Positions 45,184 through 54,647 of a stretch of 64,000 nucleotides of DNA are shown in pieces. The notes under the pieces were generated by a model. The model was not told where the DNA came from. It searched no databases and saw nothing but the letters and a program-made list of their open reading frames with translations. The DNA lies in contig NZ_BJZV01000003.1 in the NCBI RefSeq assembly GCF_007992215.1, positions 18,749-82,748 of the forward strand, written 5' to 3'. The position numbers were made by a program, and so were the translations under genes. This DNA comes from Methylobacterium gnaphalii. GTDB lineage: Bacteria; Pseudomonadota; Alphaproteobacteria; Rhizobiales; Beijerinckiaceae. The first letter of the stretch is position 1. Every line of letters starts with the position of its first letter.

Positions 45184-47010
45184 TCAAGACGTCTCGCCGA
45201 CAACCGCCTGCCGTTGCCGGTCGAGCTCCTCGGCGTAGCGCCGCAGCGTATGGCTCTCGGTGAGGAGGCCGACGACCTTCCGGCTCACCGTGCCGTCGAC
45301 CACTGCCAGCGCCTCGCTCTCGACGCGGTCGAAGGTGGCCATGGCTTGTTTGGCGTTCATGTCGGCGAGCAGCACGTCGTCGACGTGGCGCACGAGCTCG
45401 GCGAGCCGGCAGGTGCTGTCCTCGCGGGCGCGGGCATGGGCCTCCGGCACCTGGATGATGCCGGCATAGCGCTCCCGGGCATCGGTCATCACAACCCGGG
45501 AGGGCGAGCCGAGCGGATGCTCGCGCAGGAAGGCCTCGAGCGGCGTGTCGAGCGGGACGGTCTGCACCTCCTTGCGCATGAGCCGACCCACGGTGAGGTT
45601 GCGGATCCAGCCGATATCGTGGGCGCTGCGGATGCTCTCGCCGCGCAGGTGGAAACGCCAGGTTGCGAAGGAGTAGCCGAAGACCTTCCGCACGGTGAGC
45701 GAGGAGGCGATCACCGCCACCAGGACGAGGCCGGCGAGCGGGAAGCTGCCCGTCATCTCCAGGGCCAGGAAGGTCATGGTGAGCGGGCCGCCGACGATGG
45801 CGACCGCGAGCGCCGCCATGCCGACGATGGCGCAGGCGGTCGCCGTCATGTCGAAAGCGTCGATTCCGGGCGCGAGCACGTAGAACATCTTCCCTGCGAG
45901 CGCGCCGAGGAACAGCGAGGCGAAAAACAGGCCGCCGCGGAAGCCCGAGCCGATCGAGATGGCCGAGGCCGCGGCCTTGGCCGTGAACAGAACCGCGAGC
46001 GAGGCCGCTCCATACGCCGCGGCCGTCTCGGACAGGTGGACGTGCAGGGCGCCGTGGCCGCCCGAGAGCACCTGTGGCGTGGTCGCCAGGGCGAGCGCGC
46101 CGGTACAGAGGCCGCCGAGCGCCGGCCGCAGGGCGGTGGGAAGCGCGATCCAGCGGAAACCCTGCTCGACCAGCGTGACGCCACGCATGATCGTGATGCC
46201 GAGGCCGGCGCAGATCAGCCCGAGGCCGAGGCAGGGCAGGGTGTCCGCCGCGGTGACCCCCGGATGCAGCGCGCCGACCAGCGCCCGCACGTCGACGAAG
46301 GCGGCCTGCGGGACGAGGGCCTGGGCGACGAGGCTGCCGCAGAAGGCGGCGGCCACTACCGGCGCCAGCGTGGCGATGGTGTAGGTGCCGATGATCAGCT
46401 CGTAGGCGTAGAAGGCGCCGGTCAGCGGCGAGCCGAAGGCGGCGGCGATGGCGGCGGCCGAGCCGCAGCCGACGAGGGTGCGCAGGTCCGAGCGCCGCAG
46501 CCCGAAGGCGATCCCGGTGCGCGAGGCGAGGCCGCCGGCAATCTGGGTATAGCCGGCCTCCAGGCCGACCGAGGCGCCGCATCCGTTCGAGATGACGTTC
46601 TGAACCGCGACATAGACCGAGTCGCGCAGCGACATCCGCCCGCCATGCAGGGCGTTGGCCTCGATCGGGTCGACCAGCGGCCGCCGCGGTTGGCCGCCGC
46701 GCCGCCGCGCCACGATGTAGGTCAGCAGGCCCAGCAGGAGGCCGCCGACGGTCGGCCCGGCGAGGGCGGCTGCCGGCGGCAGCTCGGCCATGGCGCTGAG
46801 CCGGCTGCCATGCGGAAGCTGGTAGAGTAGCTCGCGCAGAAGCTGCGTCGTCGCGCTCATCGCCGCGACGGCCGCCCCGCCGATGCATCCGATGATCGCC
46901 GCCAGCGCCACGAGGCCCGCCTCGCTGGCGCGCACCAGGGCGCGCAGGCGTTCCGGGACCGTCAGCTTGGTTCGCGCGGCGGGAGCCGACGCCAGCGTCA
47001 TCGGCGGCAA
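45184..47010 (-). CDS. CLC-type voltage-gated chloride channel with C-terminal CBS domains
   Basis: 608 residues, about 10-12 hydrophobic helices. CLC signatures visible: GCGASVGLEAGYTQIAGGLA (selectivity filter with the gating Glu), FGSPLTGAFYAYEL and SIGSGFRGGLFFAS. The first loop is GLEAG rather than the GREGP seen in exchangers. The C-terminal 130 residues hold two CBS motifs (RLMRKEVQTVPLDTPLEAFL and LLADMNAKQAMATFDRVESE) that usually bind adenine nucleotides. It transports Cl- or H+/Cl-. Confidence 0.9.
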   Translation of the reverse strand: MPPMTLASAPAARTKLTVPERLRALVRASEAGLVALAAIIGCIGGAAVAAMSATTQLLRELLYQLPHGSRLSAMAELPPAAALAGPTVGGLLLGLLTYIVARRRGGQPRRPLVDPIEANALHGGRMSLRDSVYVAVQNVISNGCGASVGLEAGYTQIAGGLASRTGIAFGLRRSDLRTLVGCGSAAAIAAAFGSPLTGAFYAYELIIGTYTIATLAPVVAAAFCGSLVAQALVPQAAFVDVRALVGALHPGVTAADTLPCLGLGLICAGLGITIMRGVTLVEQGFRWIALPTALRPALGGLCTGALALATTPQVLSGGHGALHVHLSETAAAYGAASLAVLFTAKAAASAISIGSGFRGGLFFASLFLGALAGKMFYVLAPGIDAFDMTATACAIVGMAALAVAIVGGPLTMTFLALEMTGSFPLAGLVLVAVIASSLTVRKVFGYSFATWRFHLRGESIRSAHDIGWIRNLTVGRLMRKEVQTVPLDTPLEAFLREHPLGSPSRVVMTDARERYAGIIQVPEAHARAREDSTCRLAELVRHVDDVLLADMNAKQAMATFDRVESEALAVVDGTVSRKVVGLLTESHTLRRYAEELDRQRQAVVGETS

Positions 47011-47097
47011 AGCTCCATTCCGGGTGGGGCGGCGTGGCCAGCCATGGTCAGGGCAGTATCGGGCACCGGGACGGAGTCAATGCCGGGAGCACGAGGC

Positions 47098-48126
47098 TCA
47101 CCCCGCCGGCTGGACATCCGTCCGGTAGACCTCGCGATACCAGCGCACGAAGGCCGGGATTCCGGTCTCGATCGGCGTCTCGGGCACGGTGCCGATCAGC
47201 GCCTGCAGCAGCGCCGTGCTCGCCCGTGTGGCGGTGACGTCGCCCGGCGGCAGGGGGAGGGGAATGCGCTCGGCGGATCGGCCCAGGGCCTCTTCCAGAA
47301 CGTCGATCATCCGGCCGAGCCGCACCGGGCGTCCGCCGCCGATATTCACGAGGCGGTAGGGCGCCACCGGGCTCAGCGTGTCGGCCTCCCCGATCGGGCC
47401 GCCCTCTCCGGGCTTCGGCGGCACCCGATCCATCAGGCGCACCAGGCCTTCGACGAGGTCGTCGATATAGGTGAAGTCGCGCTCGGCACTGCCGCCGGAG
47501 AACACCTCGATCGGCTGGCCCACGAGAATCTTCCGGGTGAACAGGAACAGCGCCATGTCGGGCCGGCCCCAGGGGCCGTAGACCGTAAAGAAGCGCAAAG
47601 CCGTCGTCGGCACCCCGAAGAGATGCGCGTAGGAATGCGCCATCGCCTCGGTGGCGAGCTTGGTGGCGGCGTAGAACGAGACCGGCGTGACCGAACGGTC
47701 GGTCTCGCGGAAGGGCGAGGTCGCGCCGCCGCCATAGGCGGAGCTCGTCGAGGCCAGGAGCAGGTGCCGCACCGGATGCGCGCGCAAGGCCTCCAGCAGG
47801 TTCGCGGTGCCGACGATGTTCGCCTCGACATAGGCGGCCGGGTTCTCGAGGCTGTAGCGGACGCCGGCCTGGGCCGCGAGATGGACCACGATCTCGGGGC
47901 GGTGGCGGGCCACGGTGTCGAGCAGCGCGCCGGGCGTCTCCAGCCGCGCCTCGACTGCCTGGAAGGCCGGGAAGCCGGCGAGGTCGGCGTGGCGGGCGCG
48001 CTTCAGCCCGACGTCGTAGTAGTCCGAAAAGCCGTCGAAGCCGGTGACCGCGTGGCCCTCGCTCAGCAGGCGGCGGCTCAGGGCGTGGCCGATGAAACCG
48101 GCAGAACCGGTGACGAGGACGCGCAT
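47098..48126 (-). CDS. NAD-dependent epimerase (UDP-glucuronate/galacturonate 4-epimerase type)
   Basis: 342 residues of the extended SDR family. MRVLVTGSAGFIGHALSRRL is the GxxGxxG NAD-binding start; VVHLAAQAGVRYSLENP and the catalytic SFYAATKLATEAMAHSYA (Tyr-x3-Lys) follow, plus LRFFTVYGPWGRPDMALFLF, as in capsular UDP-glucuronate 4-epimerases. It supplies an activated uronic acid or related sugar; it may serve the polysaccharide genes at 15.8-22.5 kb although 25 kb away. Confidence 0.9.
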   Translation of the reverse strand: MRVLVTGSAGFIGHALSRRLLSEGHAVTGFDGFSDYYDVGLKRARHADLAGFPAFQAVEARLETPGALLDTVARHRPEIVVHLAAQAGVRYSLENPAAYVEANIVGTANLLEALRAHPVRHLLLASTSSAYGGGATSPFRETDRSVTPVSFYAATKLATEAMAHSYAHLFGVPTTALRFFTVYGPWGRPDMALFLFTRKILVGQPIEVFSGGSAERDFTYIDDLVEGLVRLMDRVPPKPGEGGPIGEADTLSPVAPYRLVNIGGGRPVRLGRMIDVLEEALGRSAERIPLPLPPGDVTATRASTALLQALIGTVPETPIETGIPAFVRWYREVYRTDVQPAG

Positions 48127-48334
48127 TCGGGTGCCGCTCCGCCGTTGCGGTGTGAAGCCTCCGTCATCTCCCGCGGCGCGGCCAAAAGCAAAGGCGATGG
48201 GACGGTTCGCACAGACGGCTGTCGGCGGATTGTCCCGGCTTCGTTCACATTCAGCGAACCCGACAGCGCGTTCGCCCTGCGGTCCGGGCCGGTTGAAGCC
48301 TCAACGACCGATCGTGACGTTGGGCGCATGCCCT

Positions 48335-48637
48335 TCATCTCGGCGGGTGCTGGGAGGAACGGGGCTCGGCATCCACCGGGCCGTTCTCATGCTGCGGTCG
48401 TTCTTCACCGTCACCCGCGACAAGGCGCGTCAGCGCCCGTGCCACCGTCTTCCCGACGGTGATGGCATCTTCCTTTGTCATGCGTTGTCGAACGGATCGG
48501 CGAACCGGGCAGCCGTCATCATAATAGATGTGGCAGACCGAGATGCCGACCGCGTCCAAGACGGCCACCGACTCGCCTCGCAGCGTCAGTTTCAGGGGCA
48601 GTTGAAGCTCGGGCGGCGAGTCGGTCACCGAGAACAT
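48335..48637 (-). CDS. Small hypothetical protein, 100 residues
   Basis: A compact N-terminal domain: PLKLTLRGESVAVLDAVGIS, VCHIYYDDGCPVRRSVRQRM, KEDAITVGKTVARALTRLV, with a polar disordered tail. It looks like one of the small alpha/beta proteins common in Methylobacteriaceae, function unknown. No strong ribosome-binding site precedes the ATG at 48637. Confidence 0.6.
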   Translation of the reverse strand: MFSVTDSPPELQLPLKLTLRGESVAVLDAVGISVCHIYYDDGCPVRRSVRQRMTKEDAITVGKTVARALTRLVAGDGEERPQHENGPVDAEPRSSQHPPR

Positions 48638-48845
48638 TTAGCGAACATGGTGAGGGTTCGGAAGCGCGATCGGAGCAGAAAAAAGATCACCTCACTCGGT
48701 GGCGGCCAGTCGCATCGCCCTCGGCGCGACCGATCGGGCCAACGATCAGCGTCGGCGTGGGTAAGCTTGCTGCCTAATTCCGCAAACGCGCACGGAACCT
48801 TACCTCGGTCGGGATGACTGTCCGGGGGACCCAAGGGAGTTGCGC

Positions 48846-49115
48846 GTGCCCCGCTACTATTTCGATGTCTACGATGGTCAGAAGCTCTTCCGGGATGAGG
48901 AGGGCGGTGTGTTCGACGACCGCGCTGCGATGCGTGCCGAGGCCATGAAGGTGCTTCCAGATATCGCGCGCGACGGGATTCCTCAGGATGGCGACCGTCA
49001 GAGCTTCACGGTCCGGGTCCGCAACGAAAGGAACCTGACGATCTATACGGGGACGATCCTCTTCTCGGGGCTCTGGCTCGACGACAGCGCCAACACCGAG
49101 CAAAAAGTCTACTAG
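48846..49115 (+). CDS. DUF6894-family small protein
   Basis: 89 residues. MPRYYFDVYDGQKLFRDEEG, the AAMRAEAMKVLPDIARDGIP helix and DGDRQSFTVRVRNE are the conserved order of DUF6894, a small family of unknown function very common in Methylobacterium and rhizobia. The GTG at 48846 is chosen: AAGGGAG lies upstream and it gives the canonical PRYYFD start. It ends four bases into the oppositely oriented gene at 49112. Confidence 0.85.
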   Translation: MPRYYFDVYDGQKLFRDEEGGVFDDRAAMRAEAMKVLPDIARDGIPQDGDRQSFTVRVRNERNLTIYTGTILFSGLWLDDSANTEQKVY

Positions 49116-49483
49116 CCCTTCGGCTTCACGCTCTTGCGCACCATCGCCCGGAACGCCTCCGGGTCTTCGCTCGCCCCGGCCGCGCGGCGGGGTTCCAGGA
49201 AACGACGCGTCTGTTCCTCTGACGAGAACGTCTCGGCTTCGAGGTGGGGCTCAGCCTCCAGTCTCGTGGCTGTGCTGCCGATGGGTTTTGTCTCGTCGCC
49301 CGCCTGCGCCACGGGCGCGCCGATCGCGGTCATCAGCGCGCGCAACCCGTCGACCCATTCCTCGACCTCGGCCAACGTTGCGAGGCCTTCCCGGAGGTAG
49401 GTGCGATCCGGCTCCATCGTCACCACGACATCGAACCGGCCGTCGTCGCGGTCGCGCACGGAATAGGAGACGAGGCGAGGCAT
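49112..49483 (-). CDS. Hypothetical protein, 123 residues
   Basis: An N-terminal beta-rich half (MPRLVSYSVRDRDDGRFDVV, then a helix ATLAEVEEWVDGLRALMTAI) and a variable, Glu-rich C-terminal half ending PEAFRAMVRKSVKPKG. No family recognised. It overlaps the DUF6894 gene by four bases, tail to tail. Confidence 0.65.
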   Translation of the reverse strand: MPRLVSYSVRDRDDGRFDVVVTMEPDRTYLREGLATLAEVEEWVDGLRALMTAIGAPVAQAGDETKPIGSTATRLEAEPHLEAETFSSEEQTRRFLEPRRAAGASEDPEAFRAMVRKSVKPKG

Positions 49484-49612
49484 CGTCGGGAGGTAGGCGC
49501 AACCGCACGCATGGAAAGCTTGTACGTCTGTCGCAGGCCTCTCGACGCGATCACCGCTGAGGCACGGGTCCCCGGGGCACGTGGGTCGGGTGTCCGCCGT
49601 CTGCGCCCGCGA

Positions 49613-51250
49613 TCAGAAGACGTGGCGCAGGATGAAGAACAGGCCGCCGGCGAGCATGATGGCGGCGGGCAGGGTGAGCACCCAGGCCAGCGCCATGTTG
49701 CGCACCGTGGAGGCCTGCAGGCCCGAGCCGTTGGCGGCCATCGAGCCGGCCACGCCGCTCGACAGGATATGCGTGGTGGAGACCGGCAGGCCGTAGAGCT
49801 CGGCAAGACCGATCGTGCCGGCCGCGACGAGCTCGGCCGAGGCGCCCTGCGCGTAGGTCAGGTGGGTCTTGCCGATCTTCTCGCCGACGGTGACGACGAT
49901 GCGCTTCCAGCCGACCATGGTGCCGAGGCCGAGCGCCAGCGCCACGCACACCTTCACCCAGGCCGGGATGTAGCGCGTGCCGTCGTTCAGCAGGCTCGCG
50001 TAGGACGTGAGCGTACCCTTCTCCTCGTCCGACAGGGTGGCGCCGGATGCCGGGAGGAGGCGGACGGCGTCCGAGGCGAGGTACATGTCGTTGCGCACGT
50101 TCGGCGTCGCCGCGGCCGGGACCTGGCGGATCGAACCGTAGTTCTTCACCGCGTTCGCGATGTCGGTGGAGAGCGTCGCCAGCGCCGCGAAGACATCCGG
50201 CGTATTGAGCTGCTTGGACCTCAGCGCGTCGCCGACGATCCTGCGGGCCGATTCCGCGTCGGGGGCGACCGAGCTGCCCTTGGCATGGCTCGCGAACAGC
50301 GTGCTCGCCGTCTGCGACTGCTCGACGAAGGCCGGGGTCGTCGCGTCCGACATGGTGCGGTTCAAGGCGTAGGCGGTGGGCGCTGCGCCGATCAGGATCA
50401 GCATGATCAGGCCCATGCCCTTCTGGCCGTCGTTGCCGCCGTGGAAGAACGAGACCAGCGTGCAGGTCAGGATCAGCAGGGAGCGGATCCAGAGCGGGGG
50501 AGGGGTCTCACCCCTCGGAGCCTCGTAGAGGTCCTTGCGCTTCACGGTGTATTTCAGCGCGAGCAGCAGCGCGGCCGCCAGCACGAAGCCGCAGACCGGG
50601 GAGAACAGCAGGGCCTGGAACACCTTGAAGGCCTGACCCCAGTCGACGCCGGAGGTGCCGTCGCCACCGCCCATGATCTGGTTGGCGAGGCCGACGCCGA
50701 GCACCGAGCCGATCAGCGCGTGCGAGGAGGAATTCGGCAGGCCGAGCGCCCAGGTGCCGAGGTTCCACAGGATCGCGGCAATGAGCAGCGAGAAGATCAT
50801 CGCGTAGCCCGCGCCCGAGCCGACCTGGAGGATCAGCTCCACCGGCAGCAGGGTGACGATGGCGTAGGCGACCGCGCCGCTCGACAGCATCACGCCGAGG
50901 AAATTGCAGGTTCCCGACCAGACCACCGCGACGAGCGGGGGCAGGGAGTGCGTGTAGATCACGGTCGCCACCGCATTGGCGGTGTCGTGGAAGCCGTTTA
51001 CGAACTCGAAGCCCAGCGCAATCAGCAGGGCAATGCCGAGGAGCACGAAGGCGCCGATGGCGAGGGGTGATTCGCCCACCGCGTTCATATCGGTGACGAG
51101 GCTGATGACGGCGTAGCTGAGCCCGGCGACCAGAATCAGCAGGAAGACGATGATTCCCGCCGGGTGCGTGCCATGATCCAGGCGCGGACCGCCTTTGCCT
51201 TTAGAGTGTTGGGCCGCCAGGGGCGACGGTGCCGCGATTGCATCCGACAT
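49613..51250 (-). CDS. pit: Inorganic phosphate transporter, PiT family
   Basis: 545 residues with about 10-12 transmembrane segments. EFVNGFHDTANAVATVIYTH is the first PiT signature and ELYGLPVSTTHILSSGVAGS the second, the duplicated PD001131 motifs. FFHGGNDGQKGMGLIML is also typical. A central hydrophilic insertion of about 150 residues (around 290-430) is larger than in E. coli PitA. It is a low-affinity, proton-coupled (metal-)phosphate symporter. Confidence 0.93.
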   Translation of the reverse strand: MSDAIAAPSPLAAQHSKGKGGPRLDHGTHPAGIIVFLLILVAGLSYAVISLVTDMNAVGESPLAIGAFVLLGIALLIALGFEFVNGFHDTANAVATVIYTHSLPPLVAVVWSGTCNFLGVMLSSGAVAYAIVTLLPVELILQVGSGAGYAMIFSLLIAAILWNLGTWALGLPNSSSHALIGSVLGVGLANQIMGGGDGTSGVDWGQAFKVFQALLFSPVCGFVLAAALLLALKYTVKRKDLYEAPRGETPPPLWIRSLLILTCTLVSFFHGGNDGQKGMGLIMLILIGAAPTAYALNRTMSDATTPAFVEQSQTASTLFASHAKGSSVAPDAESARRIVGDALRSKQLNTPDVFAALATLSTDIANAVKNYGSIRQVPAAATPNVRNDMYLASDAVRLLPASGATLSDEEKGTLTSYASLLNDGTRYIPAWVKVCVALALGLGTMVGWKRIVVTVGEKIGKTHLTYAQGASAELVAAGTIGLAELYGLPVSTTHILSSGVAGSMAANGSGLQASTVRNMALAWVLTLPAAIMLAGGLFFILRHVF

Positions 51251-51685
51251 GTAGGCAACGTCCCGTTGGGAAGACAGGCGATGCTTACAAGCGGCAGATA
51301 TCAGTTCCGTGACGAAAGCAGCGTCCAGACTGTCTTGCCGAGGACGAAAACTCTTGGCGAATCGTCCATGCAGAAATAACGACGTCTCTAATGCCCGGGG
51401 ACGAGTTCACGGGCCTGCCATGCGCATGGTGCGGCTCTTGGTCCCTCATCTTTATGTGCACCGCACTCTTCTGCAGCCAACACTTGTTTCCCGAACGAAG
51501 AATCCCAGTTATGACAGGAGCATGACTCCTGCGCGCCGGTCCTGCCGGTAGGGAGCCGTTAGGGTTCAGCGGCATTCACCACGAACACCGCAGAGTCCCG
51601 TAACCGGCTTGGGGCAGGACGGGTCTCGTACGCGCCGCCGGGATTGCCGGAGGCATCCAGGCACACTCCCAAGAGTTCGCATTTC
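51251..51685. other. Intergenic stretch between pit and the GcrA-like gene
   Basis: 435 bases; nothing recognised. It presumably holds the pit promoter on the minus strand and that of the GcrA-like gene on the plus strand. Confidence 0.35.
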
Positions 51686-51919
51686 ATGAACCAGCTTGTC
51701 CGCATGTCGCAGATCAGCGAGGCCGACCCGATCGCGGAGCCGTCCGCCAAGTTGCGCGTGCCCTTCGCGCAGTCGGGCGCCTTCGTCTGCAAGTTCATCA
51801 TTGGCGAGCCGAGCGATCAGGCCGTCTGCTGCGGCGCACCGGTCGCCGACGGCAAGAGCTGGTGCGCGTTCCACCGCCGGATCGTGTTCGAGCCGGCCCG
51901 TCCCGGCCGCCTTCGCTGA
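51686..51919 (+). CDS. Small GcrA-like protein (C-terminal zinc domain only)
   Basis: 77 residues. The sequence FVCKFIIGEPSDQAVCCG, then APVADGKSWCAFHRRIVFEP, matches the C-terminal part of the alphaproteobacterial cell-cycle regulator GcrA (C-x-W-P-x-G-D-P ... CG ... YC ... H ... AY). The N-terminal DNA-binding helix-turn-helix of GcrA is absent. Likely zinc ligands are the cysteines and histidine here. It may be a partner or competitor of GcrA with the sigma factor, but this is inference. Start 51686 or 51704. Confidence 0.65.
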   Translation: MNQLVRMSQISEADPIAEPSAKLRVPFAQSGAFVCKFIIGEPSDQAVCCGAPVADGKSWCAFHRRIVFEPARPGRLR

Positions 51920-51934
51920 GCCGCTGCGCAGCCC

Positions 51935-52579
51935 TCAGTCGAGATCGCCGAGGCCGTCCCCGTCGATCGGGACCAGCCGCTGGAATCTGCTGCCGTCCGG
52001 ATTCTCGTAGGTCCGCAGGCGCATGAGCGTGTAGCCGGCCTCGCGCGCGGCGGCGATCCGGCTCGCCTGGTTCTCCCCGATCAGGCTGCCCCAGCCCGCT
52101 AGGCGGCGCGACTCGGCGGATGATCCACGCCTGTCATCGCCCCGATGGTGCGGGACGACGGCATAGCGTTGCCCGGCACGTCTGGCGATGCGCTCGGACG
52201 GCCGCGGGCGCTCGGCCACGCGCGCCCGGCGCCGCGTGATCACCATCGGTCGCTCGACCATGCGCGGGCGCACGACCGCGCGCTGGGTATGGATCGCGGC
52301 TGTCGATGAGGCCTGCTTGGCCGGATCGGCCGGCTTCACGCCGAGGGTCGCCGCCGCGCGTTCCGCCGGCGTCGGCGTAGCGGCAGGTGCCGTTTCCGCA
52401 ACCGGTGCTTTTGCCGCGGGCGTGCCGTCGGCCGGCTTCGCCGGCGCTGCGTTCTCCGGCGCGCGCGGGGGCGGATCGCTCCACGAGGTCCCACCCTGAG
52501 GGCTCTGCGCCATCGCGGGAGCCGCCATCAGCAGGCTCAAGAGAAGGCTGACCGCTCCGCACTGCGTCACGACCGACAT
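51935..52579 (-). CDS. Secreted Ala/Pro/Arg-rich hypothetical protein
   Basis: 214 residues. A Sec signal peptide (LLLSLLMAAPAMAQ) is followed by a low-complexity Pro/Ala/Lys region to about residue 100 and a very basic middle (RPRMVERPMVITRRRARVAE). A more ordered end (ASRIAAAREAGYTLMRLRTY) follows. GGGAGGAAGG precedes the ATG at 52579. No family recognised; periplasmic, possibly binding an acidic surface. Confidence 0.65.
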   Translation of the reverse strand: MSVVTQCGAVSLLLSLLMAAPAMAQSPQGGTSWSDPPPRAPENAAPAKPADGTPAAKAPVAETAPAATPTPAERAAATLGVKPADPAKQASSTAAIHTQRAVVRPRMVERPMVITRRRARVAERPRPSERIARRAGQRYAVVPHHRGDDRRGSSAESRRLAGWGSLIGENQASRIAAAREAGYTLMRLRTYENPDGSRFQRLVPIDGDGLGDLD

Positions 52580-52983
52580 GGCCTTCCTCCCGACAGCTGG
52601 CGCGTCCCGAGCGCGGCCGTGACGGGCGACACGGCTTGGGACTCAAGGGGGCAGCCATCGAAATCTTAGCCAAGCAGCCCCCCGGCGTCCATCGCGTCGG
52701 CCGCGATCGCACCCGAATTCTGCACCGGCTTGCGCTGGAACGGGCACCGGCTACGCTCGTTGCCATGCGGGATCGGGTGGGCGGCCAATCCCTCGCCCGA
52801 TCCCGCCGCGTTTCGGGCGACGCGCGGACAATCGGATGGATCCAATACGTTAGGGCGCAGGGCTGACGGCGGAATCCGCTGCTGTTTAACCTCGGTCTGC
52901 TCTAGAGATCGGGGTGGCACGACGGGCCGTCGCGGCGTTGCAGTCGCGCGCGTCGTCGCGCAGGATGGGGAGCGGGCCACCGC
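52580..52983. other. Intergenic stretch upstream of the CYTH-CHAD gene
   Basis: 404 bases, no supported gene. Promoter space for the two divergent genes. Confidence 0.35.
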
Positions 52984-54543
52984 ATGAGATCGCCGCGTGA
53001 GATCGAGTTGAAGCTGGTCGGTGACGGGCCCGACCTGACATCGCTGGCGAGCCACCCCCTGCTGCGGGACGATGACGCCACGACCAGCCTGCTCGACACG
53101 ACCTATCTCGACACGGCCGATCGCAGCCTTCATGCGGCAGGCCTGTCGCTGCGGCTGCGGCGAGAGGGCGGGCGCACCATCCAGACCCTGAAGTCGGCGG
53201 CGCCGGCCGCGATCGGCCTGTTCGACCGTGGGGAATGGGAATCGGACGTTGCCGGCCCCGAACCGGATCTCGCCCTGCTCGCGGACACGCCTGCCGCCGC
53301 CTTGCTCGACGAGGCTGGGGCGCACGCGCTGCGGCCGCTGTTCCGCACCGTGATCGGGCGCAGCCGGCGTGCCATCCGCCACGGCGGGTCCGGCATCGTC
53401 GCAACGCTCGATGCCGGGCGCGTCGAGACGGACCAGGGCGACGTGCCGCTCTACGAGGTCGAGCTCGAACTCGCGGACGGAGACCCGGCCGACCTGTTCT
53501 CCCTGGCCAAGGCGCTCGGCGAGAGCGCGCCGCTGCGCCTCGGCGTGCTGAGCAAGGGTGAGCAGGGCTATGCCCTCATCGACGAACGCCTCCGCAAGCC
53601 GAGCAAGGCGGCGGGCTTCCACCTCGATCCCGAGACCCCCGCGGGCGACGCCTTCGCCGCCGTCGCCAAGGCCTGCCTGCGGCACCTGCGCCTCAACGAG
53701 GACGTGTTCCGCCACGACCGCGCGCCGGAGGCGCTGCACCAGATGCGCGTCGCCCTGCGGCGGCTGCGCTCGGCCTTCTCGCTGTTCAAGCCGCTGCTGG
53801 AGCAGGACGAGACGGCCGAAAAGCTGCGCGCGGCGATCAAGCGCGTCACCGAGCCCTTCGGCACCGCGCGCAACCTCGACGTCTTCCTCGACGAGACGCT
53901 GCCCGGCGAGATCGAGCGCCGTCCGGACGAGCCCGGCCTCGAAGACCTGCGCCGGCGCCTCGCCGGCGAGCGCGAGGAGGCCTACGCGGCCGTCTTCGCA
54001 GTCCTCGACGGGCCGGACTGGCGTGCGCTGATCCTCGACCTCGTCGTCTGGATCGAGACCGGGCCCTGGCGCGAGGGCAAGAGCCGCGAGCGCGACCGCT
54101 CGGCCCGCGACTTCGCGGCCGATGTCCTGGAGCGCCTGCGCCGGCGCCTGAAGAAGCGCGGCCGTCACCTCGCCCGGCTCGAACCGGAGGAGCGCCACCG
54201 GGTTCGGATCGTGGCGAAGAAGCTGCGCTACGGCGCCGAGTTCTTCGGCCCGCTCTTTCCCGAAAAGAAGGCCGCCAAGCGCCACAAGGCCTTCGTCGGC
54301 GCGCTGTCGGACCTGCAGAACCATCTGGGCGCCCTCAACGACCTCTCCACCGCCCATCAGATCGCCGACCGCCTCGTGGCGGCGGGAGACACGGGTTCGG
54401 CCGAGGCGCCGACGGGCGCCACCCTGTTCGCCGCCGGCCTCACCACAGCCGACGTGCAGGCCGATGCGCGTGCCGCGCGCCTCGTCGACAAGGCGGAGGG
54501 GGCGCACGGAGCTCTCGTCGACATGAGGCCGTTCTGGCGCTGA
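52984..54543 (+). CDS. CYTH-CHAD domain protein (inorganic triphosphatase/polyphosphate-associated)
   Basis: 519 residues. The N-terminal CYTH domain starts with the metal- and phosphate-binding REIELKLVGDG (ExExK) and continues with YLDTADRSLHAAGLSLRLR. The C-terminal half is a CHAD domain: RHDRAPEALHQMRVALRRLR, AKKLRYGAEFFGPLFP and ALNDLSTAHQIADRL with the conserved His/Lys/Arg. CYTH-CHAD proteins hydrolyse triphosphate, and CHAD binds polyphosphate granules. No ppk or ppx lies nearby. Confidence 0.92.
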   Translation: MRSPREIELKLVGDGPDLTSLASHPLLRDDDATTSLLDTTYLDTADRSLHAAGLSLRLRREGGRTIQTLKSAAPAAIGLFDRGEWESDVAGPEPDLALLADTPAAALLDEAGAHALRPLFRTVIGRSRRAIRHGGSGIVATLDAGRVETDQGDVPLYEVELELADGDPADLFSLAKALGESAPLRLGVLSKGEQGYALIDERLRKPSKAAGFHLDPETPAGDAFAAVAKACLRHLRLNEDVFRHDRAPEALHQMRVALRRLRSAFSLFKPLLEQDETAEKLRAAIKRVTEPFGTARNLDVFLDETLPGEIERRPDEPGLEDLRRRLAGEREEAYAAVFAVLDGPDWRALILDLVVWIETGPWREGKSRERDRSARDFAADVLERLRRRLKKRGRHLARLEPEERHRVRIVAKKLRYGAEFFGPLFPEKKAAKRHKAFVGALSDLQNHLGALNDLSTAHQIADRLVAAGDTGSAEAPTGATLFAAGLTTADVQADARAARLVDKAEGAHGALVDMRPFWR

Positions 54544-54647
54544 TGAGGGGCGCCAAACTGTCGCGTTCCTAACTTGAGATATTCCGGAGAGGCCGCTACG
54601 CCTTCGGTTGAAATGCGCCCCGGATCGGGCGGCGCCCGAGGTCTCAT

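Noticed and set aside
45118..46830. A 570-codon open frame opposite the chloride channel
   Set aside because: High-GC antisense shadow; product is repetitive Asp/Glu/Arg/Gly/His and the opposite strand encodes a clear CLC channel.
49244..51070. A 608-codon open frame opposite pit
   Set aside because: Antisense shadow with a low-complexity product; PiT motifs are on the other strand.
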